Shown: piece after piece, positions 1 through 10,119 of the stretch
How positions within the stretch are numbered: position 1 is the stretch's first letter
Layout: every line of letters begins with the position of its first letter
Origin: Streptomyces sulfonofaciens
Lineage (GTDB): Bacteria; Actinomycetota; Actinomycetes; Streptomycetales; Streptomycetaceae
Assembly: GCF_014656295.1 (NCBI RefSeq)
Contig: NZ_BNCD01000002.1
Span: 62,001 to 126,000 of the forward strand
Direction: 5' to 3'
DNA length: 64,000 nucleotides
The notes under the pieces: generated by a model
Databases searched by the model: none
Seen by the model: only the letters and a program-made list of their open reading frames with translations
What the model was told of the DNA's origin: nothing
Program-made: the position numbers and the translations under genes

Positions 1-218
1 ATCTCGTCCGTGGTGTCGGCGACCGGCACCCCGAGCGCGGCGCCCGCCGCCATCACCGGCTGTACGTACACGATGGCGAGCAGTGCGTGCTGCCTGCGGG
101 CCAGCCCACCCGCGTAGGCGGCGGCCCGCAGCGAGGAGTCGGAGCCGTCGACGCCCGCGACGATCACCTTGGGGCCGTCGGTGCCGCGTTCGAACTGGGT
201 GGACTGCTGATCGGTCAC
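1..218 (-). CDS. Universal stress protein (UspA family), N-terminal fragment cut by window edge
   Basis: A GTG at 216-218 opens a minus-strand frame that runs off the left edge; 72 residues are visible. After a short polar leader comes a hydrophobic strand and loop, VIVAGVDGSDSSLRAA, the typical first strand and D-G-S-x-x-S loop of UspA nucleotide-binding domains. A second strand (ALLAIVYVQPV) follows. Family members are cytoplasmic stress-response proteins, usually 140-300 residues, with one or two Usp domains; how many are present here cannot be seen. The start is the only plausible initiator, because no in-frame ATG lies between it and the family core. It is unrelated in function to the neighbouring sortase gene. 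Confidence 0.8.
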   Translation of the reverse strand, partial: MTDQQSTQFERGTDGPKVIVAGVDGSDSSLRAAAYAGGLARRQHALLAIVYVQPVMAAGAALGVPVADTTDE

Positions 219-285
219 AGCGGTGAGGCTAGCCGAACGGGCAGCCCCAGGACCCCGGGGGGACGGAAAGTCGCGACGGAGCCGA

Positions 286-948
286 TCAGCGCACCTCCAC
301 CATGCGCGCGAACACCACCACGTTGCCGTCGTACCCGTGCTGCTTGGAGAAGCCGCCGCCGCAGGTGATCACCCGCAGTTCAGGCTTCCCGGTACTGCTG
401 TAGACCCGGTCGCCGGGGAAGTTCTCCTTCTCGAACAGCTCGATGCCGTAGACCTCGAAGACCGCGGTGCGCTGGTCCCTGCGCCGGACCTCGACGTGGT
501 TGCCCTGCTTCAGCGAGCCGAGGCCGTAGAACACCGCCGGACCGTGGGCGTTGTCGACATGGCCGACGATGACGGCCGTGCCCTTCTCGCCGGGCGACAC
601 GGCACCGGTGAACCAGCCCGCCAGATTGGGGTCCTCGGGCGGTGGCGCGCCCACCCAGCCGTCCGCGTCGAGCCCCACGGGAGTGACCGGCGCGTCCACC
701 TTGATCTCCGGGATGGTGACCCGGTCGACCATCGAGTACGGCAGCGCCTGCATGCCCGGCGCGGGTACCCCGACGGCGAAGCTGCTGCTCGGTGCCGCGG
801 CTGACGCGGGCTGCGGGGGGCCGGTGCTGAACTCGCCGGAGCCGTTGCGGATCAGCGCGAGGCCGGCGAGCAGGACCAGCGCGAGAGCGCCGAACGGCGT
901 GCGCTTCCTGGGCCGTTCCTCCTCTTCGGCCGACTGGGACCCAGACAT
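286..948 (-). CDS. Class F sortase
   Basis: A 220-residue protein with a short charged N-terminus, one membrane segment (about 20-34, FGALALVLLAGLAL) and an extracytoplasmic sortase domain. The catalytic triad is visible: His130 in VIVGHVDN, Cys196 in RVITCGG and Arg215 in FARMVEVR. Sortases are membrane-anchored cysteine transpeptidases that join secreted proteins to cell-wall or pilin acceptors. Length and the TCGG context match the actinobacterial class F type, smaller than housekeeping class E. The ATG at 946-948 is chosen because AAGGGA lies just upstream and it leaves a normal signal anchor; longer in-frame extensions lack any conserved sequence. No LPXTG-type sorting signal is seen in either neighbouring secreted protein, so its substrate is unknown. 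Confidence 0.88.
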   Translation of the reverse strand: MSGSQSAEEEERPRKRTPFGALALVLLAGLALIRNGSGEFSTGPPQPASAAAPSSSFAVGVPAPGMQALPYSMVDRVTIPEIKVDAPVTPVGLDADGWVGAPPPEDPNLAGWFTGAVSPGEKGTAVIVGHVDNAHGPAVFYGLGSLKQGNHVEVRRRDQRTAVFEVYGIELFEKENFPGDRVYSSTGKPELRVITCGGGFSKQHGYDGNVVVFARMVEVR

Positions 949-1277
949 TCGCCATCCCTTCTCGACGCGGCGGCGGGCCGCGTACGGTGCGCGTACCAGC
1001 ACCGTAGGCGCACCGCCCGCGGGCGGCGACGCGACAGCGGCGAACGGGTGGCGGCCGGGTCCCGGTGCGCCATCCGAGTCCCGCCCACCGGGAAATTTCT
1101 GACACTGGGTGACCTGCGGTGATCCACACCGGTGTGACGGCCACCGGCGTGTCGTCTCACCAGGACGGACGAGTCCCGACATGCGGGCCTGCGCACCGCA
1201 TCTGAGGGTCTGTCTGGAAGGCGTGCTCACCGACCGACCGGGGACGGCTCCCCGGGCGCCTTCCGCGGAGGATTCCC
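949..1277. other. Divergent intergenic region between sortase and secreted-protein genes
   Basis: These 329 bases separate two divergently transcribed genes and must carry both promoters. I see no convincing gene. The plus-strand ribosome-binding site GCGGAGGA sits just before the ATG at 1278. No clear operator or consensus -35/-10 pair stands out. Confidence 0.4.
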
Positions 1278-1766
1278 ATGCGTAGATTCCGAGCCCTGGC
1301 GGTCTCGGCCGTCACGGCCGCCGCCGTCGGACTCGCCGTTCCCACGGCCGCGGCCTGGAACGACCCCGACAACATCACCGTCACCCCCAGCGTGATCGCC
1401 AGGGGCGGCCAGCTCACCGTCTCCGTCGACGCGCCGGAGTGCCGTACGCCCGGCAGCACCGTGGAGTCGGAGGCCTTCCCGAGGACCGAGCTCCAGCCCG
1501 TGGCCGGCAGCAACCGGGTCACCGCCACCGTCCGGGTCTTCAGGAACGCCGCCCGGGGCTCCTACGACGTCACGGCCCGTTGCGACGGCAGCACCCTGAC
1601 CAGGCGGAACGCCTTCACCGTCATCGGCGGTGTGCAGGGCGGTCTGGGCGGCAGCTCCAAGGGCGTCGCCGGCAGCGACATGGCGATCGGCGGCGGTCTC
1701 GTGGCGGCGGCCCTGCTGGGCGGCGGCCTGGTGCTGCGGCACCGGCGCGCCGAGAGCAACGCCTGA
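1278..1766 (+). CDS. Small secreted/membrane-anchored protein of sortase locus
   Basis: A 162-residue protein with a cleavable signal peptide (about 1-26, ending PTAAAW), an Ig-like or beta-rich ectodomain holding two cysteines (in APECRTP and TARCDGS), a Gly/Ser linker, and a C-terminal hydrophobic segment (about 134-152) followed by the basic tail RHRRAESNA. This is the layout of a surface protein held by a C-terminal membrane helix. It has no LPXTG or LAXTG pentapeptide, so it is probably not a sortase substrate in the usual sense. The protein encoded at 1951-2544 has the same design, which suggests duplicated partner proteins. The start has a strong GGAGGA site 7 bases upstream. Molecular function unknown. 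Confidence 0.8.
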   Translation: MRRFRALAVSAVTAAAVGLAVPTAAAWNDPDNITVTPSVIARGGQLTVSVDAPECRTPGSTVESEAFPRTELQPVAGSNRVTATVRVFRNAARGSYDVTARCDGSTLTRRNAFTVIGGVQGGLGGSSKGVAGSDMAIGGGLVAAALLGGGLVLRHRRAESNA

Positions 1767-1902
1767 CCCCGCACCGCTCCCTGCGTGCCCTTCCCGGCGG
1801 TCCGGTACCCGGCCGCACAGGACGTCGCCGCCCCTTCTGTCCCCACGCATCCGCCATCCACCTCTGACGCTCCGCGGCCGCGCCCCGCGCGTGGCCTCCG
1901 CT

Positions 1903-1947
1903 ACGGCCCTTCACCCCGGAACCATCGCTTCCGGGGCGAAGGGCCGT
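1903..1947. terminator. Bidirectional terminator hairpin between convergent genes
   Basis: A near-perfect inverted repeat, arms ACGGCCCTTC(A)CCCCGGAA and TTCCGGGGCGAAGGGCCGT, surrounds a short loop of about 7 bases. It lies just past the stop codon at 1766 and immediately before the stop of the convergent gene at 1951, the expected place for a shared intrinsic-type terminator. No T-run follows, as is common in Streptomyces. Confidence 0.75.
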
Positions 1948-1950
1948 GGT

Positions 1951-2544
1951 TCATCCCGCCGGGCGGCCGGCGTGCCCGCCGCGTTCGGCGGTCGTCTCCC
2001 GCGCGGCGGCCCCGTGCCGCCGGGCACGGCGGTAGGCCAGCACCAGCGCGGCCCCGAGGAGTGCCGCCCCCACCCCGATCTCCTGGAGGTCGAAGCCGCC
2101 GAGAGCGCCCGTGGCGCCGGTCCGCGCCGCGTGCCGCACCGCGCCGCCCTCGCCACCGCCGTGGCCGCCCGCCACGGTCAGCTCGCGGCTCAGCGCGGTG
2201 CCGTCCGCGCAGGCGAACACCACCCGGTAACCGGTGCCCGCTCTCGCCCCGCGGTGCACGGTGGCCGTGCCGGGGCCCGAGTGCGCGTGCAGCGTCACCA
2301 CGCCGAAGGCGTCCGAGGACACCGTGGTGTCGCCCGGGCACCCCCGTGCGCTGAGCGTCACCACGCCGCCCGCGGCGACCAGCGGGGGGTTGAGACCGGG
2401 CAGGAACCGTCCGTCCTCCCGGTCGGCGACGGTGGGCGGCACGGCCCCGGAGCGCGGCGCGGCGAGGGCGGGCGGGGCAGGAGGCGCAAGGACCAGGACC
2501 GCGGCGCAGAGCAGAGCGGCCGAGGCGGCGCGTATCGCGCACAT
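1951..2544 (-). CDS. Small secreted/membrane-anchored protein of sortase locus (second copy type)
   Basis: A 197-residue protein: signal peptide (about 1-28, ending PALAAP), a beta-rich ectodomain with two cysteines (in SARGCPGD and VFACADG), a His/Gly-rich linker (GGHGGGEGG), a hydrophobic segment near the C-terminus (IGVGAALLGAALVLAY), then a strongly basic Arg/Ala tail. Architecture and the spacing of features match the protein encoded at 1278-1766, so the two are probably diverged relatives. The ATG at 2542-2544 is chosen because the signal peptide begins there; the upstream in-frame extension is low-complexity. No sortase sorting motif is seen. Function unknown; membership of the sortase locus is inferred from adjacency. 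Confidence 0.75.
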   Translation of the reverse strand: MCAIRAASAALLCAAVLVLAPPAPPALAAPRSGAVPPTVADREDGRFLPGLNPPLVAAGGVVTLSARGCPGDTTVSSDAFGVVTLHAHSGPGTATVHRGARAGTGYRVVFACADGTALSRELTVAGGHGGGEGGAVRHAARTGATGALGGFDLQEIGVGAALLGAALVLAYRRARRHGAAARETTAERGGHAGRPAG

Positions 2545-3209
2545 GGGCGTCCTCCGTCCCGAGGGGCACCCCGCGGACCTCTTCCGCTCGCGTCGTATGC
2601 ACCTCGATGTCCCAAACGCTAAGGAGGCGCGCGGTGTGGCGCGATCGCTGTCGCGCGAACGGGGCAAGCGTGGAGGCCGAGCGGGCGAAGCGGGCCCGTT
2701 CCCGGGCCGAACGGGCCGTGCGGTGCGCGGGCAGGACGGCCCAGCGCCTGCCCCTACGGTGCCCGGGTGTACGCCCCGACGCACCGGCCCCATGCGCCCC
2801 GGGCGCATCGCAAGGATAAGAACAAGCCATTCCGGTTCGGGCGACCCCTCGGAGCAAACGACGGCGTGTACGCGTAAGCAACGCGCCCTGGTCCGCTCCC
2901 ATACCGTTCCCGTGCGCCGTGCACACCCGCGCCCCGTCCGGCCGTCCCGCCCGAGAGCCCCGCAAACCGGACACCCGGCGCTCCGGTCGCCCGTTCTCGA
3001 CCGCACCGCACCGAAGGAACCCGCCGGCGTCCTTCGTGTGCCTTGGCAGGCTTCCGACAGATTCATCGGATTTCAGGAGAGTCTTTTGCGGCACTTGCCG
3101 CAGGCAGTGACCGAGAACGGATCGCCAATTTCCGTTTGGGCTCGCTCCTTTGGCGGGCGATCAGTAGCCTCAGCTCGAACACCGGATCGCCTAGGCCTTG
3201 GAGACTTTG
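2545..3209. other. Long intergenic region without recognised gene
   Basis: About 665 bases between divergently oriented genes. Open frames here show no recognisable domain, signal peptide or ribosome-binding site. The last 150 bases (about 3060-3209) are noticeably less GC-rich than their surroundings and probably hold the promoter of the methyltransferase-rmdA pair. I see no tRNA-like or riboswitch-like structure. Confidence 0.4.
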
Positions 3210-4022
3210 ATGGAGCGTCCGCCGTGGGCACCGCGCGGCATCGACATCTCGGTGCCGAGCGTGGCCCGCATCTACGATTTCTACCTGGGCGGTTCGCACA
3301 ACTTCGAGGTCGACAGGCAAGCGGGCCGCAGGGCCATGGAGTTCATGCCGGGGCTGCCGAAGCTCGCCCAGGCGAACCGTGCCTTCATGCGGCGGGCCGT
3401 CGAGTACGCCGTGGCGCAGGGCGTCACCCAGTTCCTCGACATCGGCTCCGGCATACCGGCCTTCGGCAACGTCCACGAAGTCGCGCGGGGGGCCTGCGGT
3501 GAGGCGAAGGTGGTGTACGTCGACCACGACCCGGTCGCCGTCGCCCACGCCGGCGCGGTCCTCGACGGCGATGCGGGCGCCGGCGCCGGTACGGCCGATC
3601 TGCGCAGGCCGCGCGAGGTTTTGGCGCTCGAACCCGTCGGTCGGCTGCTCGATCTGACGCGGCCGGCCGTGCTGTTGCTCGTCGCGGTGCTCCACTTCCT
3701 GGCCGAGGCGGACGATCCGTGCGCGGCCGTGCGCGAGCTACGGGACGCCATGGCGCCGGGTAGTCTGCTCATCCTCACGCACGTCTCGTACGAGGGGATC
3801 CCCGTCCCGGCCGAACAGGCGGGCGGAGCGTTGGATGTGTACAGGGACATCCGCAATCCACTGATCATGCGCTCGCGTGACGAGATCGCGCGGTTCTTCG
3901 AGGGGTACGACATGGTGGAACCGGGCCTCGTGCCGTTGCCGTGCTGGCGGCCAGTGGCCGCTCCCGACGAGGAGGACGCCCTCGCCCTGTGGGGTCTCGC
4001 CGGTGTGGGGCGGAAGGCGTGA
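3210..4022 (+). CDS. SAM-dependent methyltransferase, DUF574 / Methyltransf_19 type
   Basis: A 270-residue cytoplasmic protein. The N-terminus carries the family signature ARIYDFYLGGSHNF (residues 19-32), close to the A-R-x-x-D-x-x-L-G-G-x-x-N-F pattern of this very actinobacterial family. The SAM-binding loop FLDIGSGIP is at about 75-83 and an acidic strand end (VVYVDHDPVAV) follows. Substrates are not established for most members. I start at the ATG at 3210 because TTGGAG lies 7-12 bases upstream; a TTG at 3198 is in frame but is itself part of that site. The stop overlaps the GTG of rmdA (GTGA, 4019-4022), so the two are translationally coupled and likely act together or share regulation. 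Confidence 0.85.
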   Translation: MERPPWAPRGIDISVPSVARIYDFYLGGSHNFEVDRQAGRRAMEFMPGLPKLAQANRAFMRRAVEYAVAQGVTQFLDIGSGIPAFGNVHEVARGACGEAKVVYVDHDPVAVAHAGAVLDGDAGAGAGTADLRRPREVLALEPVGRLLDLTRPAVLLLVAVLHFLAEADDPCAAVRELRDAMAPGSLLILTHVSYEGIPVPAEQAGGALDVYRDIRNPLIMRSRDEIARFFEGYDMVEPGLVPLPCWRPVAAPDEEDALALWGLAGVGRKA

Positions 4023-6154
4023 GCGCGGAGCCGGACGGTCCGGAAGACAGACTGCACAGGTTCGCGACCATCTGGAGCCGGGCGGTCTTCCCGGTGACGG
4101 CCACCTCGCTGAACCGCCCGGAGTTCGAGCGGCTACTCCTCCCGCTCGCCCGGCAGTTGCGTGACGCACTGCTCGCCCGCACCTTCGACGCGGTCGCGGG
4201 CCGACAGGTCGGAGCGGCCCTCGTCGAGGTGCACTGCACCGACCCCGAGGCGCTCAGCCGCACCCTCGACGTGGTCGACGCCTACCTGGTGCTGTACTGC
4301 GGCGGGGAAGGCCCGCAGGAGGAACTGCGCTCGCGCAGCGCACGCCTGCAGCACGCCGCAGCGGCCGGCTTCGCCGGCGCCCTGCGGGAGCGCACCCTCG
4401 CCGAGCAGGAGGCCATCGCGCGCGCCACGCTCGACGCCCGCAGTACGGTGGCGGCGGCCCTGCACGCAAGCGAGGCACGCTTCCGCGCGGTCTTCGAGGA
4501 GGCCGCGATAGGGATCGGCATAGCCGACCTGGACGGCACCGTCCTGGAGGCCAACGACGCCCTGGTGCGGATGTTCGGCGGCTCCGAACAACTCGTTCGC
4601 AATCGCAAAGTCACCGAGTGGGTGCACTCCGAGGACACCCCGCACATCTGGCGGCTCTACGAGGAGCTGGTGCACGGCGAGCGCGAGCACTACCGCGTGG
4701 AGAAGGCGTTCTACCGCCCCGACGGCACCGTGCTGTGGACCAATCTGACGGTTTCCCTGCTGCGTGACGCGGACGGCCGCCCGCAGTACCAGTTGGCGCT
4801 GATGGAGGACACCACCGAGCGCAGGCTGCTCAACCTCCGGCTGCGCTACGAGGCCACCCACGACGCGCTCACCGGACTGCCCAACAGGACGCTGTTCTTC
4901 GAGCGCCTGGAGAAGGCCCTCGCGGCGGGCGAGGGCAAGCGGTTCGGGCTCTGCTACCTGGACCTGGACGGCTTCAAGACCGTCAACGACAGTCTCGGCC
5001 ACGCGGCCGGCGACCGGCTCCTGGTGGAGGTCGCCGACCGGCTCCAGGCCTGCGCGACGGCGCCGGGCGAGATGGTCGCCCGGCTCGGCGGCGACGAGTT
5101 CGTCGCGCTGACCACCGGACCCGACACCGAGACCGACGTCGACGACCTGGCGGGGCGCATCATGAACGCCCTGGCCGGCCCCGTACGCATCGAGGGCCGC
5201 GAGCTGACGGTGCGCGGCAGCATCGGGATCGTGGAGGGCCCGGCGAAGGAGCGCAGCCCCGCGGAGGTGCTGCGCAGTGCCGACATCACCATGTACCGGG
5301 CCAAGTCGGCGGGCGGCAACCGCTACGAACTCGCCGACCCGGAGGCCGACGCCCGCGCCATCACCCGGCACGGCCTGACCACCGCGCTGCCCGCCGCGCT
5401 GGAGCGGGACGAGTTCTTCATCGAGTACCAGCCCCTGGTGCACCTCGGCGACGGCAGCGTGCGCGGCGCGGAGGCGCTGGTGCGCTGGGCCCACCCGCAG
5501 CACGGCGTGCTCGGGCCCGACCGTTTCATACCCCTGGCCGAGGACACCGGACTGATCGTGCCGCTCGGCCGCTGGGTGCTGGAGGAGTCCGTACGGCAGG
5601 CCCGGCGCTGGCAGGAGCGGCATGCGGAGGCGGGGCCGCTGCGGATCAACGTCAACCTCTCGCCCTGCCAGCTCCAGCATCCGGGCCTGGTCTCCGACAC
5701 GGTCGACATCCTCGACCGGCTCGGGCTCGATCCCTCCGGGCTCTGCCTGGAGGTCACCGAGTCGGCGCTGATCGGGGCCGACGACGACCTGCTCAAGCCG
5801 CTGCGGCGGCTGAGCGAGATGGGCGTCGACATCGCGCTCGACGACTTCGGGACCGGCTACTCGAACCTGGCCAACCTCCGCCGGCTGCCCGTCAGCGTCC
5901 TCAAGCTCGACCGGTCCTTCACCCAGGGCATGCAGCAGTTCCCGGCCGACCCCGTCGACCTGAAGCTCGTCGAGGGCATCGTCTCGCTCGCCCACAGCCT
6001 GAACCTGTCGGTGACGGTGGAGGGCGTGGAGACGGGCGCACAGGCCGAGGCCCTGCGCGACATGGGCTGCGACACGGCCCAGGGGTGGTACTACGCCCGC
6101 CCCGGCCCGCCCGACCGGCTGCACGAGCTGGCCCTGGCCGACGCCATCGGCTAG
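4019..6154 (+). CDS. rmdA: PAS-GGDEF-EAL cyclic-di-GMP phosphodiesterase, RmdA ortholog
   Basis: A 711-residue soluble protein: an N-terminal region of unknown fold (1-145), a PAS domain (about 150-275), a GGDEF domain with intact GGDEF motif at residues 357-361, and an EAL domain with the EAL motif at 485-487, plus later signatures LDDFGTGYS and GVET. Such proteins make or break cyclic di-GMP; in Streptomyces the PAS-GGDEF-EAL protein RmdA (SCO0928) is a phosphodiesterase that controls the transition to aerial growth. The symbol rests on domain order, size and the nearby second succinate dehydrogenase, egt and thioredoxin genes, which I recall from the S. coelicolor map. Both motifs look intact, so bifunctionality cannot be excluded. 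The GTG start overlaps the upstream stop. Confidence 0.88.
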   Translation: MSAEPDGPEDRLHRFATIWSRAVFPVTATSLNRPEFERLLLPLARQLRDALLARTFDAVAGRQVGAALVEVHCTDPEALSRTLDVVDAYLVLYCGGEGPQEELRSRSARLQHAAAAGFAGALRERTLAEQEAIARATLDARSTVAAALHASEARFRAVFEEAAIGIGIADLDGTVLEANDALVRMFGGSEQLVRNRKVTEWVHSEDTPHIWRLYEELVHGEREHYRVEKAFYRPDGTVLWTNLTVSLLRDADGRPQYQLALMEDTTERRLLNLRLRYEATHDALTGLPNRTLFFERLEKALAAGEGKRFGLCYLDLDGFKTVNDSLGHAAGDRLLVEVADRLQACATAPGEMVARLGGDEFVALTTGPDTETDVDDLAGRIMNALAGPVRIEGRELTVRGSIGIVEGPAKERSPAEVLRSADITMYRAKSAGGNRYELADPEADARAITRHGLTTALPAALERDEFFIEYQPLVHLGDGSVRGAEALVRWAHPQHGVLGPDRFIPLAEDTGLIVPLGRWVLEESVRQARRWQERHAEAGPLRINVNLSPCQLQHPGLVSDTVDILDRLGLDPSGLCLEVTESALIGADDDLLKPLRRLSEMGVDIALDDFGTGYSNLANLRRLPVSVLKLDRSFTQGMQQFPADPVDLKLVEGIVSLAHSLNLSVTVEGVETGAQAEALRDMGCDTAQGWYYARPGPPDRLHELALADAIG

Positions 6155-6464
6155 CCCCCGTGCGCCGTGAGGGGCGCGGGCACTGCACGGGTTCGGGCCG
6201 GCGGTCCGCAGGCGGCCGTGTCGCGCGCCGGGCCGGTCGCCCCGGCGTCGCGCGCCGGGGTGCGACCGGGCGTCCTGACCACGGTCCGCCGCGCCCCACC
6301 GCGCGCCCTGCGGGGCGTACGCCACCGCCGCGCCCGGCTCACCGATCGGGGTGGCGGGAGCGCGGGTGCCGCCGCGCGGGCGCGGGGAACAGCATCACCG
6401 GTCGGGGCGGCCGCTCCCGCGGTCGGGGCAGCGGCGCCACCGCGTGGGCGCGGGGGCGGCCCGG
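6155..6464. other. Intergenic region between convergent rmdA and LysR genes
   Basis: A 310-base, extremely GC-rich stretch between two stop codons. Open frames on both strands are low-complexity Arg/Ala/Gly/Pro and show no domain. GC-rich inverted repeats near 6296-6322 could end transcription from both sides, but none is clearly dominant. Confidence 0.35.
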
Positions 6465-7346
6465 TCACCGGGCCAGCAGCATCCGCTGGAGCTCCCTGGC
6501 TCCGCGCGGCGGGGCCACGTCGCTGCGGTGCGCCAGTGCAATGATCCGGTGCAGCCCCGGACGGGCCAGGGGGGTCACCCGCAGGCCCCGGCCCGCCCGC
6601 TCGGCCACCATGTGCGGGACCACGGCCACGCCGAGGCCGGCCCTGACGAACCCCAGCACCGCGTCCATCTCGCCGCCCTCCACCGCGAAGTCCGGCTCGA
6701 AGCCCTCGGCGCGGCAGGCGGCCACGGTCAGTTCCCGCAGGTCGTAGCCGTGCCGGAACATCACGAGGCGCTCGCCCTCCAGGTCGGGCACCCGCACGAT
6801 GCTCCCGGTACCGGGAGCCGGCGCGTCCGGCGAGGAGACCACCACCAGGTCCTCGCGCAGCAGCTCCACGGTGGTGAGCGCGGGGGAGGGGCTGGGCAGC
6901 GGCAGGACGATCAGGGCCAGGTCGAGCGCCCCGCGCGCCAGCTCGCGCACCAGGTCGTGGGAGCCGCCCTCCTCGATCATCAGCCGGATGCCGGGATAGC
7001 GGTCGTGGAAGTCGCGCAGCACATCGGGGAGCAGGCCGGTGCACAGGCTCGGCGTCGCCCCGAGGCGGACCCGGCCGCGGCGGAGCTGTACCAGTTCCTG
7101 GACTTCCTGGCGGGCGGTGTCGGCGTCCGCCAGGATGCGGCGGGCCAGCGGCAGCAGGGCCTCTCCGGCGTCGGTGAGCGTGATGTTGCCCCGGGCGCGG
7201 CGGAAGAGATCGGCGCCCAGCTCCCGCTCCAGCGACCTGATCTGCTGGGACAGCGACGGCTGGGCCACGTGCACCAGCTCGGCGGCCCGGGTGAAGTGCC
7301 GGGTCTCCGCAACCGCCACAAAATACTGAAGCTGCTGGAACTGCAT
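6465..7346 (-). CDS. LysR-family transcriptional regulator of the sdh operon
   Basis: A 293-residue LysR-type regulator. The winged helix-turn-helix fills residues 1-60 (MQFQQLQYFVAV, then VHVAQPSLSQQIRSLER as recognition helix), followed by the two-lobed effector-binding domain (LRLGATPSL-type strand at about 90 and the C-terminal MLLAR). It is transcribed divergently from sdhCAB with 95 bases between starts, the classical arrangement for a LysR gene and its target. I use the ATG at 7344-7346: family members begin M-x-F/L-x-x-L-x-Y-F, and the seven residues gained from the upstream ATG at 7367 would be coded by DNA overlapping the palindromic operator. The effector is unknown; a C4-dicarboxylate or redox signal is a guess from context. 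Confidence 0.87.
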   Translation of the reverse strand: MQFQQLQYFVAVAETRHFTRAAELVHVAQPSLSQQIRSLERELGADLFRRARGNITLTDAGEALLPLARRILADADTARQEVQELVQLRRGRVRLGATPSLCTGLLPDVLRDFHDRYPGIRLMIEEGGSHDLVRELARGALDLALIVLPLPSPSPALTTVELLREDLVVVSSPDAPAPGTGSIVRVPDLEGERLVMFRHGYDLRELTVAACRAEGFEPDFAVEGGEMDAVLGFVRAGLGVAVVPHMVAERAGRGLRVTPLARPGLHRIIALAHRSDVAPPRGARELQRMLLAR

Positions 7347-7366
7347 GGGGTCAGCATAGTCGATCA

Positions 7367-7381
7367 ATAGGTTTCACCTAT
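7367..7381. promoter_or_regulatory. Palindromic LysR-type operator ATAGGT-TTC-ACCTAT
   Basis: A perfect 15-base inverted repeat with a T-N11-A core, the general form of LysR recognition sites, lies between the divergent LysR and sdhC genes. It is 21 bases from the regulator start and 61 bases from the sdhC start, suitable for autoregulation plus activation of sdh. Confidence 0.65.
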
Positions 7382-7441
7382 CGAAATGAGCTATTCCATC
7401 TCTTGGACCGATCGCCTCCTGTCGTTCTAACGTTCTGTGAC

Positions 7442-8149
7442 ATGGCTCTGGCAACGCGGACGGACCGACGGCCGTCCATGACTCGCACCATGTGGGACTC
7501 GTCGGTCGGCAAGAAGACAGTGATGGCCGTCAGCGGCCTGATCATGCTGCTCTACCTGGCCGTCCACATGTTCGGCAATCTGAAGATCTTCTTCGGTGCC
7601 GGTGACTTCAATCACTACGCCCACTGGCTGCGCACCATCGGCGAACCGTTCATGCACTACGAGTGGACCCTCTGGGTGATCCGCGTCGTGCTGGTTCTCG
7701 CCGTCGTGGCGCACGCCACCTCCGCGTACCAGCTCAGCCGCCGCGACATCAAGGCACGCCCGAGCAAGTACGTGCACGCCAGGCCCCGCGCCAGCTACGC
7801 GACCCGCACCATGCGCTGGGGCGGGATCATCCTCGGCCTCTTCATCGTCTGGCACATCCTCGACCTGACCACCGGCACCGTGCACTCCGGCGGCTTCCAG
7901 CCCGGGCACCCGTACCAGAACGTCGTGGACACCTTCTCCACCTGGTACGGCAACGTCATCTACATCGTCGCGATGCTCGCGCTCGGCCTGCACATCCAGC
8001 ACGGGTTCTGGAGCGCCGCGCAGACCCTCGGCGTCGGCAGCCGCACCCGCGACCGGGTCCTCAAGATCATCGCCAATGCCCTCGCCGTGATCCTGACGGC
8101 GGGCTTCATCGCCGTACCCGTCGGCGTCATGACCGGATTGGTGGCCTGA
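7442..8149 (+). CDS. sdhC: Succinate dehydrogenase / fumarate reductase cytochrome b subunit
   Basis: A 235-residue integral membrane protein with five hydrophobic segments (about 30-47, 80-97, 129-148, 175-192 and 212-232), the type-B di-heme quinone subunit pattern. Candidate heme-ligand histidines are in [28 protein letters not shown] and LHIQHGFW. It anchors the SdhAB dimer to the membrane and passes electrons to menaquinone. One five-helix subunit replaces SdhC plus SdhD, and no sdhD follows. I start at 7442 (MALATRTD); an alternative downstream ATG at 7478 (MTRTMWDS) is closer to the conserved core. There is little Shine-Dalgarno sequence, so leaderless translation is possible. First gene of sdhCAB. 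Confidence 0.9.
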   Translation: MALATRTDRRPSMTRTMWDSSVGKKTVMAVSGLIMLLYLAVHMFGNLKIFFGAGDFNHYAHWLRTIGEPFMHYEWTLWVIRVVLVLAVVAHATSAYQLSRRDIKARPSKYVHARPRASYATRTMRWGGIILGLFIVWHILDLTTGTVHSGGFQPGHPYQNVVDTFSTWYGNVIYIVAMLALGLHIQHGFWSAAQTLGVGSRTRDRVLKIIANALAVILTAGFIAVPVGVMTGLVA

Positions 8150-8151
8150 AC

Positions 8152-10115
<1,964 letters not shown>

Positions 10116-10119
<4 letters not shown>

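Noticed and set aside
380..1196. Long open frames overlapping the sortase gene on both strands
   Set aside because: They are Arg/Pro/Gly-rich shadows caused by high GC content, with no domain or ribosome site, and they oppose a well-supported gene.
4133..6325. A 730-codon frame antisense to rmdA
   Set aside because: It mirrors the third-position bias of rmdA and has no recognisable domain; the GGDEF and EAL motifs on the plus strand are decisive.
7663..8151. Extending sdhA upstream into sdhC in the same frame
   Set aside because: The upstream 163 codons are low-complexity Arg/His/Pro, and the ATG at 8152 directly after the sdhC stop gives the normal SdhA N-terminus.
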